This document shows positions 32,355 to 43,855 of a DNA stretch of 64,000 nt, one piece after another (position 1 is the stretch's first letter; each line of letters starts with the position of its first letter). The translations under genes and the position numbers were made by a program. Below the pieces are notes generated by a model. That model was not told the DNA's origin, did not search any database, and was given only the letters and a program-made list of their open reading frames with translations. Source of the stretch: Cercophora sp. LCS_1 (taxonomy: Eukaryota; Ascomycota; Sordariomycetes; Sordariales; Lasiosphaeriaceae); contig JAPZLL010000039.1 of assembly GCA_036250225.1 (NCBI GenBank), positions 62,001 to 126,000 on the forward strand, read 5' to 3'.

Positions 32355-33608
32355 CTTGCTCTCGAAACACAATCAATAACACGATTTGGCAACGCAGTTG
32401 GCAAAAGCAGCAAGAGCAAGTCGATGGTCGTTGGGGGTGCCGAATCACCGAGGCCCACACCCCTTTAAGAGGTACGCGAAACGCGGTGGGCAGGGATGGA
32501 AGTCGCGTCCCAGCGCGCTGGAAGAAAAAGTGGCCCCACAATCTTATTGGCAGCGGGTCAGACAAGGCGGGTGCACTTCGATTGTCATCATCACTTTTCT
32601 TGTTGAGAAGCGAGTGCTGACTCTCAGAACTTCGATTGATATATCATCATCCTTGAATTAGTTTTTTTTCCCCTGATGGAGTTCATTATGAAAGCCGAGG
32701 AATTGGTTGTTATTTTTCTGATTTGAGCTACGGGCGACCGACCGACGCGTGGGACGCGACTTCACGCGTTCAACGCCACAGCAGCAAAAGAAAAGTTCGA
32801 CCAACACCACCCTGGGTGGTGAGCCAGAGTGTCGAACAGCAGGCCAAGTTGTCCGTGCAACGCATATTGCCTTCTTTCTCTCGTTCTTGGCAACAGTTCC
32901 AACTGCCTCAATTTCGTTTTTCTTTTTTTTTTTTTTTTTTTTCAGATTGGGTCTGTCATGATGTCATCGTCTCTCCATTTTTTATCATTTTCTTGGCACA
33001 AGCCGCGTTCCACTCTGCAGGTTTGATCACGGAGCTCCCTTTTCTAGGTGACAGTCGGGTTGGTACTTGATCTCATCTCGTCCCCGATCCCCACACTAAC
33101 GTCAACCCCAATATGCTGCTGGGAGTGCTACCTCTGTCGGCGATGCTATTTTCGACATCCTGCTGCACCTAAAGTGACTTCAGAATGCTGATTCGGGCAC
33201 CCGCTTACGAGCGTTGTGCCCCGACCGCAAGACTGAACCCGCCACGGCTCCCAGGTTGAGATTGCGGGGTTAAACAACATCGAGCTTATTTTACCTCGCA
33301 TGCAGGGGAAGATTTCCCGTGATGCATCCTGTGGTCTGATCCGGGCCGCGAGCTGTTGAGCAGGCTGATCCCGAGCCGGACGGCAATGACGTATGATGCG
33401 AATAGCGCTTGCTGGCAGCCATCGGGGGAAGCGAAAGACCGTCTCCGGATGACACCGACACCATGAATCGGGAAGCGTGTGTTCACGCTTGATATTTGTT
33501 ACCGTCACAGTGCTAGGTGCTACTTCCCTTGGGTTTTCTCTTTCTCTCTTGAATCACCTTCCTCCTCCATCTAGTGCTTCCTCAGGGTCAACTGCCAGAG
33601 TTGTCAAG
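32355..33608. promoter_or_regulatory. Divergent promoter region, MSH6 and phosphatase-like gene
   Basis: About 1.25 kb between divergent genes. The only marked feature is a run of about 20 T at 32923-32942, following TTTTTC. CT-rich tracts just before 33609 fit a fungal transcription start region. Confidence 0.5.
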
Positions 33609-35045
33609 ATGGTGGCTCACGCTAAGATATACACCGGTCTCTTTTACCTCTGGGCTCTGGGAATTGCATCGGCCTTCAACGCACCCTCGTCCTTCAACCC
33701 CCTCGAGCACCTCGGGGGCATTTCCCCTTACTTCGAGCCCCACGACCCGCCAGTGTCGCCTGCCCCTCCCCAAGGATGTACGCCTGTTCGCGCCGCGTAC
33801 CTCTCACGGCATGCAGCCATCTACTCAAACGACTTCGATTACGAAGAGTACATCCATCCTTTCATTGCCAAGTGGCAGAACCAGACTGGTATTGATTGGT
33901 CCAAGATTCCGACGTTGAGCTTCTTGGCTCGATGGACGGCGCCAATATCAGAGGCAGAGGGCGAACTACTTACCCGGATGGGGAGGCTTGAGGCCACTGA
34001 GCTTGCAGTCAGCCTGTCTTTTCGATATCCAAATCTAAGGCTGCCGCAGCGTGTTTGGACCTCGTCGGCCGAGCGCACCGCCAAGTCAGCTCAGGCACTT
34101 GTCCGGGGATTCGAACTCGAGGAAAACACTATCAATGTCGTGACGATCGATGAGTCGAAGGAGGCCGGCGCTGATTCTCTCACGCCCTACAAAAGCTGTC
34201 CTGCATACTCTGGATCAACCGGTAGCACCCAATCTACGACATACCGAGAGGTCTTCGCGAAGCCGATTGTGGCGAGGTTCAACGCCCTGGCGCCGGCTTT
34301 TGGGTTTACGTCTAAGGATATATACGGGATGATGGAGCTCTGTGGGTACGAGTCGGTCATCAGAGGGCGCTCCCCGTTTTGCGACTTGGATCTGTTCTCC
34401 CCGGATGAGTGGCTGGGCTGGGAGTACACGGCAGACATTATGTACCATTACAACGTGGGCTACGGCAACGACGCATCCGGCGTCATCGGCCTCCCCTGGC
34501 TCCGAGCCACTGCGAACCTATTGATGGGAATCGATTCTGGGTCGAGTGACCAGGACCTGTACGTAAGCTTCACCCACCGAGAGCTTCCGCCAACTGTTCT
34601 GGTGGCCATGGGTCTCTTCAACAACTCTGAGCCTGGGGGGTTGCCGGAGAGAATTAACGATACAATGCCACTAGACCGCATCAACCACCGCCGTGCCTGG
34701 AAGAGCTCGCATATACTCCCGTTTTTGGGCAACGTCGCGATTGAGAGACTGAACTGCACGGGTAGCTACGGCTTCCCAGACGGCGAGTATTACCGGGCTT
34801 TGGTGAATAACGCACCCCAGCAGCTCCCCCAATGCAGCAACGGCCCCGGCACGAGTTGCGCACGAAGCGAGTTCGAGCAATATCTGGCGGCGCGCGAGTC
34901 GCTGTTTGACGGCTATTCGGAGAGATGCCGGGTTAAGTACAGTAACTCGACCGACGTGTTAACAATCTACACCGATCCAGCAGTCGGGAACGGAACGGCG
35001 GTGGGAAAGCGGACGATCTGGGAACAAGCTCATGCTAAGCGGTGA
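33609..35045 (+). CDS. Secreted histidine-acid-phosphatase-like protein (478 aa)
   Basis: One exon of 478 aa. The start at 33609 gives a signal peptide (KIYTGLFYLWALGIASAFN); an upstream in-frame ATG at 33477 adds 44 residues. The clan-2 histidine phosphatase fold is shown by VRAAYLSRHAAIYSND (catalytic RH), RVWTSSAERTAKSAQALVRG, CGYESVIRGRSPFCDLF-like spacing, and YVSFTHRELPPTVLVAMGLF. The usual RHGxRxP is reduced to RHAAIY, and the usual HD proton-donor pair is HRE, closer to the HAE of multiple-inositol-polyphosphate phosphatases. Paired cysteines and several N-glycosylation sites fit secretion. Phosphomonoesterase or phytase activity is likely from the family but not certain. Confidence 0.85.
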   Translation: MVAHAKIYTGLFYLWALGIASAFNAPSSFNPLEHLGGISPYFEPHDPPVSPAPPQGCTPVRAAYLSRHAAIYSNDFDYEEYIHPFIAKWQNQTGIDWSKIPTLSFLARWTAPISEAEGELLTRMGRLEATELAVSLSFRYPNLRLPQRVWTSSAERTAKSAQALVRGFELEENTINVVTIDESKEAGADSLTPYKSCPAYSGSTGSTQSTTYREVFAKPIVARFNALAPAFGFTSKDIYGMMELCGYESVIRGRSPFCDLDLFSPDEWLGWEYTADIMYHYNVGYGNDASGVIGLPWLRATANLLMGIDSGSSDQDLYVSFTHRELPPTVLVAMGLFNNSEPGGLPERINDTMPLDRINHRRAWKSSHILPFLGNVAIERLNCTGSYGFPDGEYYRALVNNAPQQLPQCSNGPGTSCARSEFEQYLAARESLFDGYSERCRVKYSNSTDVLTIYTDPAVGNGTAVGKRTIWEQAHAKR

Positions 35046-35833
35046 ACGGGCCGGTTCCTCATTTGTGGAAGAACTCGGAATCTGGGGGTTGTTTAATCAC
35101 GGCCATGGAGGTGAAGGTTGGGAAATCGAGGGCAATCAAAAGGCGATCGCGGTACGGATACCCGGCCCCAGGCGGGAGAAACGAGGGGCCAATAGGGTCG
35201 CCGCGCAGGCGGGTAAATCGCCGTAGTCAACGTTTTGTCTGGGATCGCTGTTCAGGATGCATTGCTGAATGCAACGTCTGTATCGTAGGCCCGGCGTTTG
35301 TGGTGCCAAGCGGGGAGATTCCGATAAAAGCCGTTCCTGCGACGTGTGGACGCCGATGCCCAAAAAGGCGACATGTGTCCAAATGCCGGCAGCATGCATC
35401 GTGGTCGGGGGCATCGCGTTGACACCCGCACAAGTTCCAGCTGCAACGGACCAACGGCCGAAGCGGCTCACAGGGGTTGCCATCTGACAGCGGGCCGGCA
35501 ATCAAGGTGACAGTCAGCTGCCAGTCCAGTGCGCGACCAGTGCGCTGCCTGCAGGGAGTCAGGTTCCGGAATTTCAAACCCTGGCGGCGCGCAACAGGCG
35601 GGCAACAAGCGGGCGTGCGGCAAGTCGGGGGCAGCGGGTGCGGGACAATTACCCCAAAGCGTTCGTCCAGCATTTCGACTTGCTCCCCGCAATCCGAGTC
35701 CGAAGCTCACCTTGTCGCCAATCGCCAAAATAACGGGCCCCGACCCGAATTGACGGATTCACGGATTGCCCTGAAACTTTGCCCTGGCGGATTGACGGGC
35801 GGCGGCCTCGCGACGACGGACTCTGCTTCTCCA
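35046..35833. promoter_or_regulatory. Spacer and promoter of the zinc-cluster regulator
   Basis: 788 bases. The GC-rich second half precedes the regulator start at 35834. No further gene is seen. Confidence 0.4.
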
Positions 35834-38482
35834 ATGGACCGGCCAGACGCCGCCGCGCCGGCCGCCGCGTCCGACACGGCCCGCGAATCGCCCAAGGACA
35901 GCAACAGTCGCCGGGCAGCCGCCTGCCTGGTGTGCCGCCGCTCCAAGATCAAGTGCGAAAAGGGCCGCGTCCAGAACGATGACCGATGCCAGCGATGCCT
36001 CCAATTGGGTGTTCAATGCGTCCGTCCTGATTTCCACGTTGGCAGACGCAAGGGCGTCAAAAAGCAAGTATACTCGCCATGGGGTGTTTGTCCCAGGTGC
36101 TGACTCGCGATGCAGCAAGCGCACGGGGCTGGAGAAGGCGCTGCACCAGGTGGAGCAGGCCGTACGACGATCGGGGTCCACTGTTCCCGGCATCGAGGCC
36201 GCGAAGGTCGTTTCGGAGCTCAAGGCGCTCCTGGGTCCCAACTCGAACGGGTCCGGCGCTGGCTTGGACCAGTCGCAAAGAGGCGGAGGCGGCCATCTCA
36301 AGCAACAACCATCCCTCGATCTCATCCTCCCCGATGCCGATTCCGACGCCGGTGACAGTTCGGGCTCGGAGCAGGACGGCATGAGCATCCCGCAAGATTC
36401 GACGCCGTCGCAAAGCCACAATGCCGAGGAAAGCCTCGCTGTCGACGATGCAGAGAACCCCCTCCAGCTTTTGGCGCGGGCTTCAGACCTACACGTATCA
36501 CCGAAGCCGGGAATTGAACACGTTGCGAGAGAAGCCACGCCGCATCAGAGGGCTCGCCACAACAGACAGAATGACAAGATTTCCGATGTGGAAAAGTTCT
36601 TTAACCTCAGCCAGTTCAGCCTCGATACGGGGCCAGATCTGGATCCGATAGACCTCGGTTTGATGACGGTTGAAGAGGCAGACTCTTTGTTCAACTTGTA
36701 AGTGACATTACATCAGTCACGCCGGGGCTGCTATTAACGATCAGCAGTTTCCACCGTAATCTTGCACACACACGCTGGGGTCTAGATCCAGCTCTTTACA
36801 CGGCTGCGTTTACACGATCTCGTTCAGCCTTTTTGTTTACGTCCATTGCCGCAGCAGCAGCGCTCTACATCCCGACTGAAGGAGCCTTGTCCCGGCGCTT
36901 GGCTAACCACTGCAAGATATTGGTAAACCGGATTATGATCGATCGGTACCGGTCGGTTGAGATCGTCCTTGCGTTTATGGTCAACGTGCCCTGGATGTTT
37001 CCCGGACGACACAGTGCCGACGACGAAACCTGTTGGTACGTCTCGATGGCGACGACCATGGCGATCGACCTGTCTCTACACAAGATTATTGTACCGCTTG
37101 CATCACTCAAGGACGGGCCACTTGGAAGCATAGCCCGGGCCGATTGCATCGATCCCAAAGTCGCGCTCTCGCTAGATGGGTTTGGGGATGTGGATCCCGG
37201 CTCTGAGCTTGGTCGGAGATTCCTTCGGAGGAGAGAACGATGCTGGATCTCGTTGTTTGTGCTTGAAAGAGGGTACGTATTGCCTAGCTAGCCAAACTCT
37301 GGCTCGGCTGACGCGCCTGCAGAATGTGCTTGGCACGCGGAAGAAGCTACACCGTGCCGGTGACGCCGCTACTCAAGCGATGCGACCAGTGGCACCTCTC
37401 AAATATCGCGGATACGATGGACGGCCATCTGGTCTCGATGGCGGTCCTCCGCCGTGATCTGGTATGTTTCTCTTTTACAGTGGTGATAAGAGTGCTGACA
37501 GTCGGCAGGATGGGCTGTTTGACTCTATCCGTGCTGTATGCGATGGCTCTCGCGAGAGTTTGTCGGATGGCGCCATGATTGCGCAGTCGTAAGTGCTTGC
37601 TCTACATAATACAGGAAGGTGTTGCTGACGATGCAGTATCCAAATCACTGTCGAGAAGTTTTTCGCCGAGTGGCAGGCCAAATGGGGCATCTCCATCGGC
37701 ACGGGTCCTCGTGAGTTATCTCGGGCGGTGCAGGAAAAGGATGCAAGTCTAACGAATGTCTAGAACACCGGCTCCCGCCATATGTGCAGATATTGGTGAC
37801 ACACACTCGGCTTTCAATATACAGCAGTGTCATCAACCACCCGACAGCTCCAACCGAGGTTCGACACTTCTTTCACGCAGCCGGTCTGTCATCGGCGTTG
37901 AACGTCATGCGTGCCGCGATCCAGGGCGAAGGCCAGCTCTCCAGTATGCCCAACAACACGGCCATTATGATTTCCTTTGCTGCCTGTTTCGCCCTTCGTC
38001 TCAGTAGTCAGCTGGCTGGAAACTCGAACCTCGCCCCGAGTGTGCGCACATTAATCGAAGAGACAGCAGATGTGCTAGAGCGAATTGGCTGCGTCACCAA
38101 ACATCGAAACGGCATGTCTGCATTATATGGAAAGTACCTGAAATACATTGTCAAAAAGGCAGCATCCACGTCCGACAGCGCCACAAGGGCTTCCATGAAA
38201 AGCGACCCGATCTCCCAGCACACAATGTCAGGTTTCCGGCGAGCATCACAAGCTGGGTTCAACATCCCGGATCCCATGCCTAACCCTCCCGTTTCCGGGT
38301 TCCTGGAACCTCCTCTATGGTCTGAACCCATCCAGTTCTCATCCATGTCAGACGACCAGATCGTCGAGGCGCTGAGTAGGGTCAACAACGAGTTTGACCC
38401 AGCGATGAGCATGTACCCATGGGACGACCCGGCCGCGTTAGACTGGCTGAGCTGGTCTAATCTACCCGAGTTTGGTGTATGA
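35834..38482 (+). CDS. Zn(II)2Cys6 transcription factor (782 aa)
   Basis: Seven exons: 35834-36067, 36120-36697, 36748-37272, 37323-37461, 37509-37588, 37637-37710 and 37764-38482, giving 782 aa. The binuclear cluster is CLVCRRSKIKCEKG followed by RCQRCLQLGVQC, with a longer middle loop. A basic linker (GRRKGVKKQ) and a likely dimerisation helix (TGLEKALHQVEQAVRR) follow, then a Ser/Gly-rich region. The fungal regulator middle region includes FFHRNLAHTRWGLDPALYT, RSRSAFLFTSIAA, RSVEIVLAFMVNVPWM and RGMCLARGRSYTVPVTPL. The C-terminus is Pro/Asp/Trp-rich and could activate transcription. All exon joins keep phase; the second exon uses the later of two close AG acceptors. Targets are unknown. 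It lies 9 kb left of the PKS cluster and could be cluster-unrelated. Confidence 0.92.
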
Positions 38483-38492
38483 AAGAGACATT

Positions 38493-39752
38493 CTACATCG
38501 TTGCACGCACTGGGGCCGAAGGTGAAAGTGTCACTAGCTCTTGAAGTTTCTCCATGAACACAAAGGTCAACACAGTATGAGGTCTGCTTCGGTCAGAATC
38601 TCCACGTGAAAGGGGAGGGTCGGCAACTAACGTCAACCTCAACCAAGCGGGTGTCCACCCCTTCATCAGGAATCCAGGACCCTCGTTTCGGAGACCCTCA
38701 CGGACAACCTGCATTACCTAGAAGCTGGGTTAGACAATATGACGAGGTCGCTCAAGGCGTGTTGAGGAAGGACCATACCCCTGTTCCCTTGGCCGCGCTT
38801 TGTATCCTGCTTTTCAACACATCTGCAGGAGCGCACACTGTGGTGGCCACTGTTCCGGCGACGAGCGAAGAGATGGCGTGTGTCCTCACATCGTCTTTCA
38901 GGCTTGTTTTTGCTAACAATGCCTTCTTCGCCGCAGCGTATGGTGCGATCTGGCCGACATCTACCCTGGAGTCAGCTTACCCGTCGCGACCCAAATATGG
39001 CGAGGCCCTACTCATCAATACGCTCCTCACAATATTGGCACCCATTCCCCTGCCAAAGACCTTAATCCCTTCGTCCCGTCCGATTCGGTACAAGGCGATA
39101 ATGGGATTTGGGTAAAGGAACTGTTCACCCAACGGCTTCGCACCGTCGGCGCACATTCGGACGAGAACGATCTCGGCAGGGTTGCCAATCATGCCCGCCA
39201 TACCCCCGGCGATACCAGCGCAGGCGATTGTGGACGCGGCAGATGGCTTTGATGAACCTGTGTGGAGTTGCCGTGAAAGCACGTTGTACAACCCGAAACG
39301 AGCGGTCGAGTACATGGACTGGCGGAGGATAGAGGCCGATAGGCCGGACCAGAGTGAAGGGATGCCGTCACGAGCGGCAAACCGATAGAGGGTCGAGAGC
39401 ATAGTGTTTCGTGTTTGGAGGACTTGCATTCGGCTAGGCGACAATGTTAGAAGCAAAACGGGGCAGGGGGTTGTGTTCGGTAGAACTGAGGAGGTTCAGG
39501 GGGTAGGTAAATCGGGGGACATACTACTTGGTCTGGTCTAAAGGGTGGGCTGTGGCAGGTTAGAATGGTGATGCTATCAAGGTGTTCGGTCCTAGAATTT
39601 GTGATAAGACGGACATACTAAAACACACTGCCATGGAGGCTGCAGCGCCGCTGTATGATGCCCATTAGCAACGCACAGTATGTGCTGTGTGATTTGCAGA
39701 CATACCCAAGCCAGAACGGCTGCTTCTTCTTCGTTCCATTCTGTCCCGCCAT
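38493..39752 (-). CDS. Mitochondrial carrier, dicarboxylate type (294 aa)
   Basis: Seven exons, complement of 38493-38583, 38632-38717, 38779-38960, 39012-39433, 39525-39549, 39619-39650 and 39706-39752, give 294 aa. Three 5' exons of 47, 32 and 25 nt together encode MAGQNGTKKKQPFWLGGAAA and the first carrier signature THPLDQTKYRMQV. Second and third repeats show GNPAEIVLVRM and CAPADVLKSRIQS. The end reads FLMKGWTPAWLRL then TPHTVLTFVFMEKL. These are the marks of the inner-membrane dicarboxylate (DIC1-like) or oxaloacetate carrier group, which exchanges malate, succinate or oxaloacetate with phosphate or sulfate. The 3' end is 10 bases from the regulator's 3' end (convergent). Substrate choice is inferred from family likeness only. 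Confidence 0.88.
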
Positions 39753-40836
39753 GTTTACAAACTTCAAGACGCCCCTGCTCCCGCTCTACGCTGGTCGTGC
39801 CTCTTATCAGTGGTATCGTAAATGCACAAGCTGTGCGACACGGCCGCACCCAGGCGCGGTCTCGTGCTTTGCCTCGCCCGACGAACCCGATCTCGCTTCC
39901 TCTCAGCAGTAATAGCACACGGCGTGAAAGGGAACTAATCATTCAAGTTTACCAAATGGCTTGCCATTTACACATGGCTTCGCTATGGCCAAAACGAAGG
40001 GCAAACAAAAAGACAGAAACAAGATGTGAGAAAGAACGGCCAGGCACCATGGATGATCAAGCCAAGTGGACCACATTCCCCGGTTGTCTTTTCGGCGCGC
40101 CGGGTGTTAGTAAACGGTCATAGAGAGAGACGCCTACGCGGCGGGCTACTGATCTTGGTCCCGGGGACACAACCCGGTCGTCTAGTCCCTACTGTGTAAC
40201 AAGAGCCCGGATTCTTACTACGTACGCGGGTGCGCCACCATAAAAGGGACGCCACGACGATCGAACGGAATGGATGGATGGCAAGCCAAGTGTTGAATAA
40301 TCCCCGGACGTGTTGCCCCAGTCCGCGCCCCGAGTTTCGCGTGCCCAGGTCCATGTCTTTGGGTACCACGATGTTGTCTCATGGGCAAGTCCGGCGCGTT
40401 GGACAACCTTCTACCGCCGAGTCGTCTCGGCGCTCAGAATTGGCGACCAGCATGCCACATGTCATATGTCAGGGACGAGCGGATGTTCGCGGGTGAGGAG
40501 TGTGTGTCGTTTAGGGATGTTTCCCGTCAAGATTCTAGACCACCCTGCCCAGTGACGCGAGAGGCGTTTTGGCGGGGGCGGGGCGCGGGGGCTAATCCAC
40601 TCTCGGGCGCCATTTTTGGATGCCGCGCGACAGGGGTCCGGCTGCCTCGGTCGGCATTGACCGAGCACCCGCGCTCGCTCGTCAGACGGGAACAACTTCC
40701 TTGGCGGGTCGAGACTCGAGAGCAATTGGGGTTTTGTTCGCAATTGGAGTTTTGGAGAAAAACAAACATCTATTCCGGTATCGGTTTTTTTATCCTTCTT
40801 TTTTTTTACGACCATTTTGTTTTTGCTCTAGCGAAC
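39753..40836. promoter_or_regulatory. Divergent promoter region, carrier and AhpD-like gene
   Basis: About 1.1 kb between divergent genes; no gene seen. A T-rich stretch at 40786-40808 precedes the AhpD-like start. Confidence 0.45.
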
Positions 40837-41768
40837 ATGTCCAAGCTCTCGCCCACCCTCAAGTCCCTGATCAACGCGCCGTTTGCGCGCCCCGGCCAGG
40901 CGCCGGCCCCGCACCATATCCGGGACGTCTACGCCCGCATTGCAAAGGAGGCGCGAGAAAACAAGTATGGCGAGCGCCCCTGGATCACCATTTCTGTAGG
41001 TTCTCTTGCTGTTCAGGCGCTTCGGTGCGGCGTGGCTAACGTTTCCTCTTCACCTAGGCTGCCGCGACATTCACCCTCAACTCCCCCGCGTCCCTAGCCG
41101 TCCTCCACAACATCGCGAGCGACCCGGCATTTTCCTCTCAGACACCCCTCTCCGCTGCCGAGATGATCCGGGAGATTGGTCTCAAGTGTATCAGCTTCAA
41201 TGGCATCCCGCGCACGATCAATTCCCTCGGCGAGTTCCGCGGACACATCCTCAATGCGCACCCCAAGCTAGCCACGCAGCTTGAGAAGCGGGCTTCGCGC
41301 GCCCCGACGGCTGAAAACATCGAGGGTATCAATGCGAGGGGGAGAGCGCTGTGGACGAGCATCTATATGCCGTTCGATGCCAAGCTGGAGAGCAAGCTCG
41401 CTGAGTCACATCCTGACTTGCCGGTGCATATTCTCGGGAGCCATTACGGGCCGTTACTCTCGGACCCGGCAGGGGATAGGGGTGGCCTGGCAAACGTGGG
41501 GAGAAACTCCACGAGCCTGGTGGCTATCTCTTGTCTGAGGGCGCAGACGGGCGTTGGGCCGCAAGTCTTGTCGCATGTGTTTGGGCTGAGGAAGGGCGTT
41601 GAGCAGGGGGCGCACAACGAGGAGTTCAAGACGGCGGAAGCGGAGGCAGAGGGCATCGAGAGGTTGGCGACGGATGAGGGGTGTGAGTGGATTTTGAAGA
41701 GCGTGGATAGCATTTCGGAGGCGATTGGGGCCAATTTTGCACAGCATGGGAGGGAGTCGAAGCTGTGA
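40837..41768 (+). CDS. AhpD-like / carboxymuconolactone-decarboxylase-fold protein (289 aa)
   Basis: Two exons, 40837-40995 and 41058-41768 (intron 62 nt), give 289 aa. Typical features are the helical core with EMIREIGLKCISFNGIPRTINSLGEFR and the later SLVAISCLRAQTGVGPQVLSHVFGLRKG. The bacterial AhpD CxxC redox pair is not seen; there is only a single Cys in LKCISF and one in AISCLRAQ. Peroxidase-type disulfide chemistry is therefore unlikely, and the function is open. Many filamentous fungi carry this gene as an unnamed dehydrogenase-like protein. Confidence 0.7.
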
Positions 41769-41939
41769 TGGGCAGTAGATGACGGATCCATATGGCTGGT
41801 AGATTTCTTATGGCAAATATGTATGCATGCCGTATGTACAGATGAATATGGAGAAGAACCGCTAGAGCCAGTTCGAACCTTGCTAGAGAGAACCATGCGT
41901 GTCTATTCTTTTGACGCCAGTGTATTATCCCCGTCCGAC

Positions 41940-43855
41940 CTATTCCATTGTCTTCAAATCCTCCGCCACAGTGAATGTGGCGTCCGTCTTCGACTGTACC
42001 TCCTCTACAGTGACTCCCGGAGCGACTTCGGTGAGGGTAAGGGTGCCGCGCTTGCGGTCGACTTGGAAGACGCACTGCACCTCGTTAGCAGGTCACTTTC
42101 GCTAAGTTTTGGCGACTTACCAGGTCCGTGATGATGGTGCTGACAACACGCGCGCCGGTCAAGGGCAAGCTGCAGTTTTGCACAATCTTCGAGGTGCCAT
42201 CCTTTGCGACATGCTCGGTAGCAACCACGATCTTGGTGTTGTCTGGGTTTGACACCAGGTCCATGGCGCCGCCCATTCCCTTGAACACCTTGCCTGGGAT
42301 CATGTAGTTGGCCAGGTCGCCGCCAGCACTGACCTGGAGCGCGCCGAGAATCGAGACATCGACGTGGCCGCCGCGGATCATGCCAAACGACTCAGAGCTG
42401 TCAAAGGTCGCGGCGCCAGGAACGAGGGTAACGGTTTCCTTGCCAGCATTGACGATGTCGCTGGTAACGTGCTATTAGCGTTGCCGGGGATTCTGAGGGA
42501 CTGCGTTGACTTACACATCGACCTGGTCAGGGGTAGGGTAGTCACCCATGCCCAAAATGCCGTTCTCGGACTGGATCCAAACCTGCTGGCCTGGAGGCAG
42601 GAACGACGGCGCCAGCGTCGGGATGCCTGGTCCACTGTTTAGCCTTCCGCTATCAACTCTTCCAAGCCTTGGTTCTTACCAACTCCCAGATTGACGTAAA
42701 ACCCGTGCTTCAGCTCCTTGGCCGCCCTCTTCGCAATTGTGTTCCTCTTCTGTTGCGCCGGGGAATTTGCAGTCTTTGCATCCTTCCCGTTGTTTTCAGT
42801 CTTGACCTTAAGGGTCTCGACCTGCGTGCTTTCGGTCGCCGGGACGATACGGTCGATGTAAATTCCGGGCAGATCGACATCGTTGGGATCGATCTCGCCC
42901 ACCTCGACAATGTGCTCTGCCTCGACAATGGATACCTTCGCCGCCTTGGCCATCAGGGGCGCAAACGACTTAGTGGTATATCGGAACACGCAATTGCCTG
43001 CCTTGTCGACCTTCCAGGCCCTCAGGATCGCAACATCGCCATGGAGCGCCGTCTCCATGAGAAATGGCCTCCCGCCAAAGACTCTCGTCTCACGCGGCCT
43101 GCCATACTCGACCACATTGCCCTCCGCATCGAATCGGACAGGAATAGCGCCCTGTTGCACCAGAGTATCTACAATACCGATTAGCGCAAAGTTTAGACGA
43201 AAGACCGTCTGAACTGACTTCCGCCAGTCGGGGTGAAGAATGCGGGGATGCCGCTCCCCGCTGCCCTTATTCGCTCGGCAAGGGTTCCCTGAGGACACAG
43301 CTCAACCGCGATCTTGCCCGTGAGGTATTGGCGCTCCAGTGTCTTGTTCGCGCCCAGAAACGACATGATCATGCGATCGACTTGGCCATTTTCTGTCAGG
43401 AGCGCCAGACCCCCACGCCCTTCGGCGCCCGCATTATTCGACACCGCCGTGAGAGAGTGAAGCGAATCAGGACCTCTGCGACGCAGCGCCGAGATGAGCG
43501 TAGCTTGATGTCTGTCAGCGCATCCTGCATCTGGTGTGGACGGACTTCAGAACTCACATGCGATACCACACAGACCGAACCCAGAGCTGAGAATCACAGA
43601 GCCGCTCTGGATGTCCGCGACTGCTTCATCGGCGCTCTTGTACAGCTTGGAATCCCCGCGCGTGACCGTTGGTGTCGCGACAGATCGCCAATGCCCCGAT
43701 TGTGAGAAATTCCGACTCCCGCCTGCGTTCAATCGGAGTGCTGGTGAGATGTTAGGACACCTTCTGTGACCGCGAGCTGTAGCGAGCTGGATTGCTCTCG
43801 TAGGCGCGACAAGCACGGGGGCTGTCTGCCTGACGATGCGTGATACACTGGACAT
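41940..43855 (-). CDS. Mitochondrial succinyl-CoA:3-ketoacid CoA-transferase (552 aa)
   Basis: This enzyme moves CoA from succinyl-CoA to acetoacetate or another 3-ketoacid, linking ketoacid breakdown to the citric acid cycle. Six exons, complement of 41940-42074, 42121-42460, 42515-42626, 42680-43168, 43219-43503 and 43558-43855, give 552 aa. An Arg/Ser-rich presequence (about 60 residues) is followed by the alpha half (SGFGLCGIASTLISALRRRG, LTAVSNNAGAEG, FFTPTGGNTLVQQG) and the beta half. The beta half carries the active-site glutamate motif in WIQSENGILGMGDYP and GAATFDSSESFGMIRGGHVD. All five introns are 45-54 nt and in phase. Confidence 0.95.

Noticed and set aside
32923..32942. Poly-T run as the tail of a retrotransposed copy
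   Set aside because: No flanking target-site duplication or element body is seen; it is probably a simple promoter tract.
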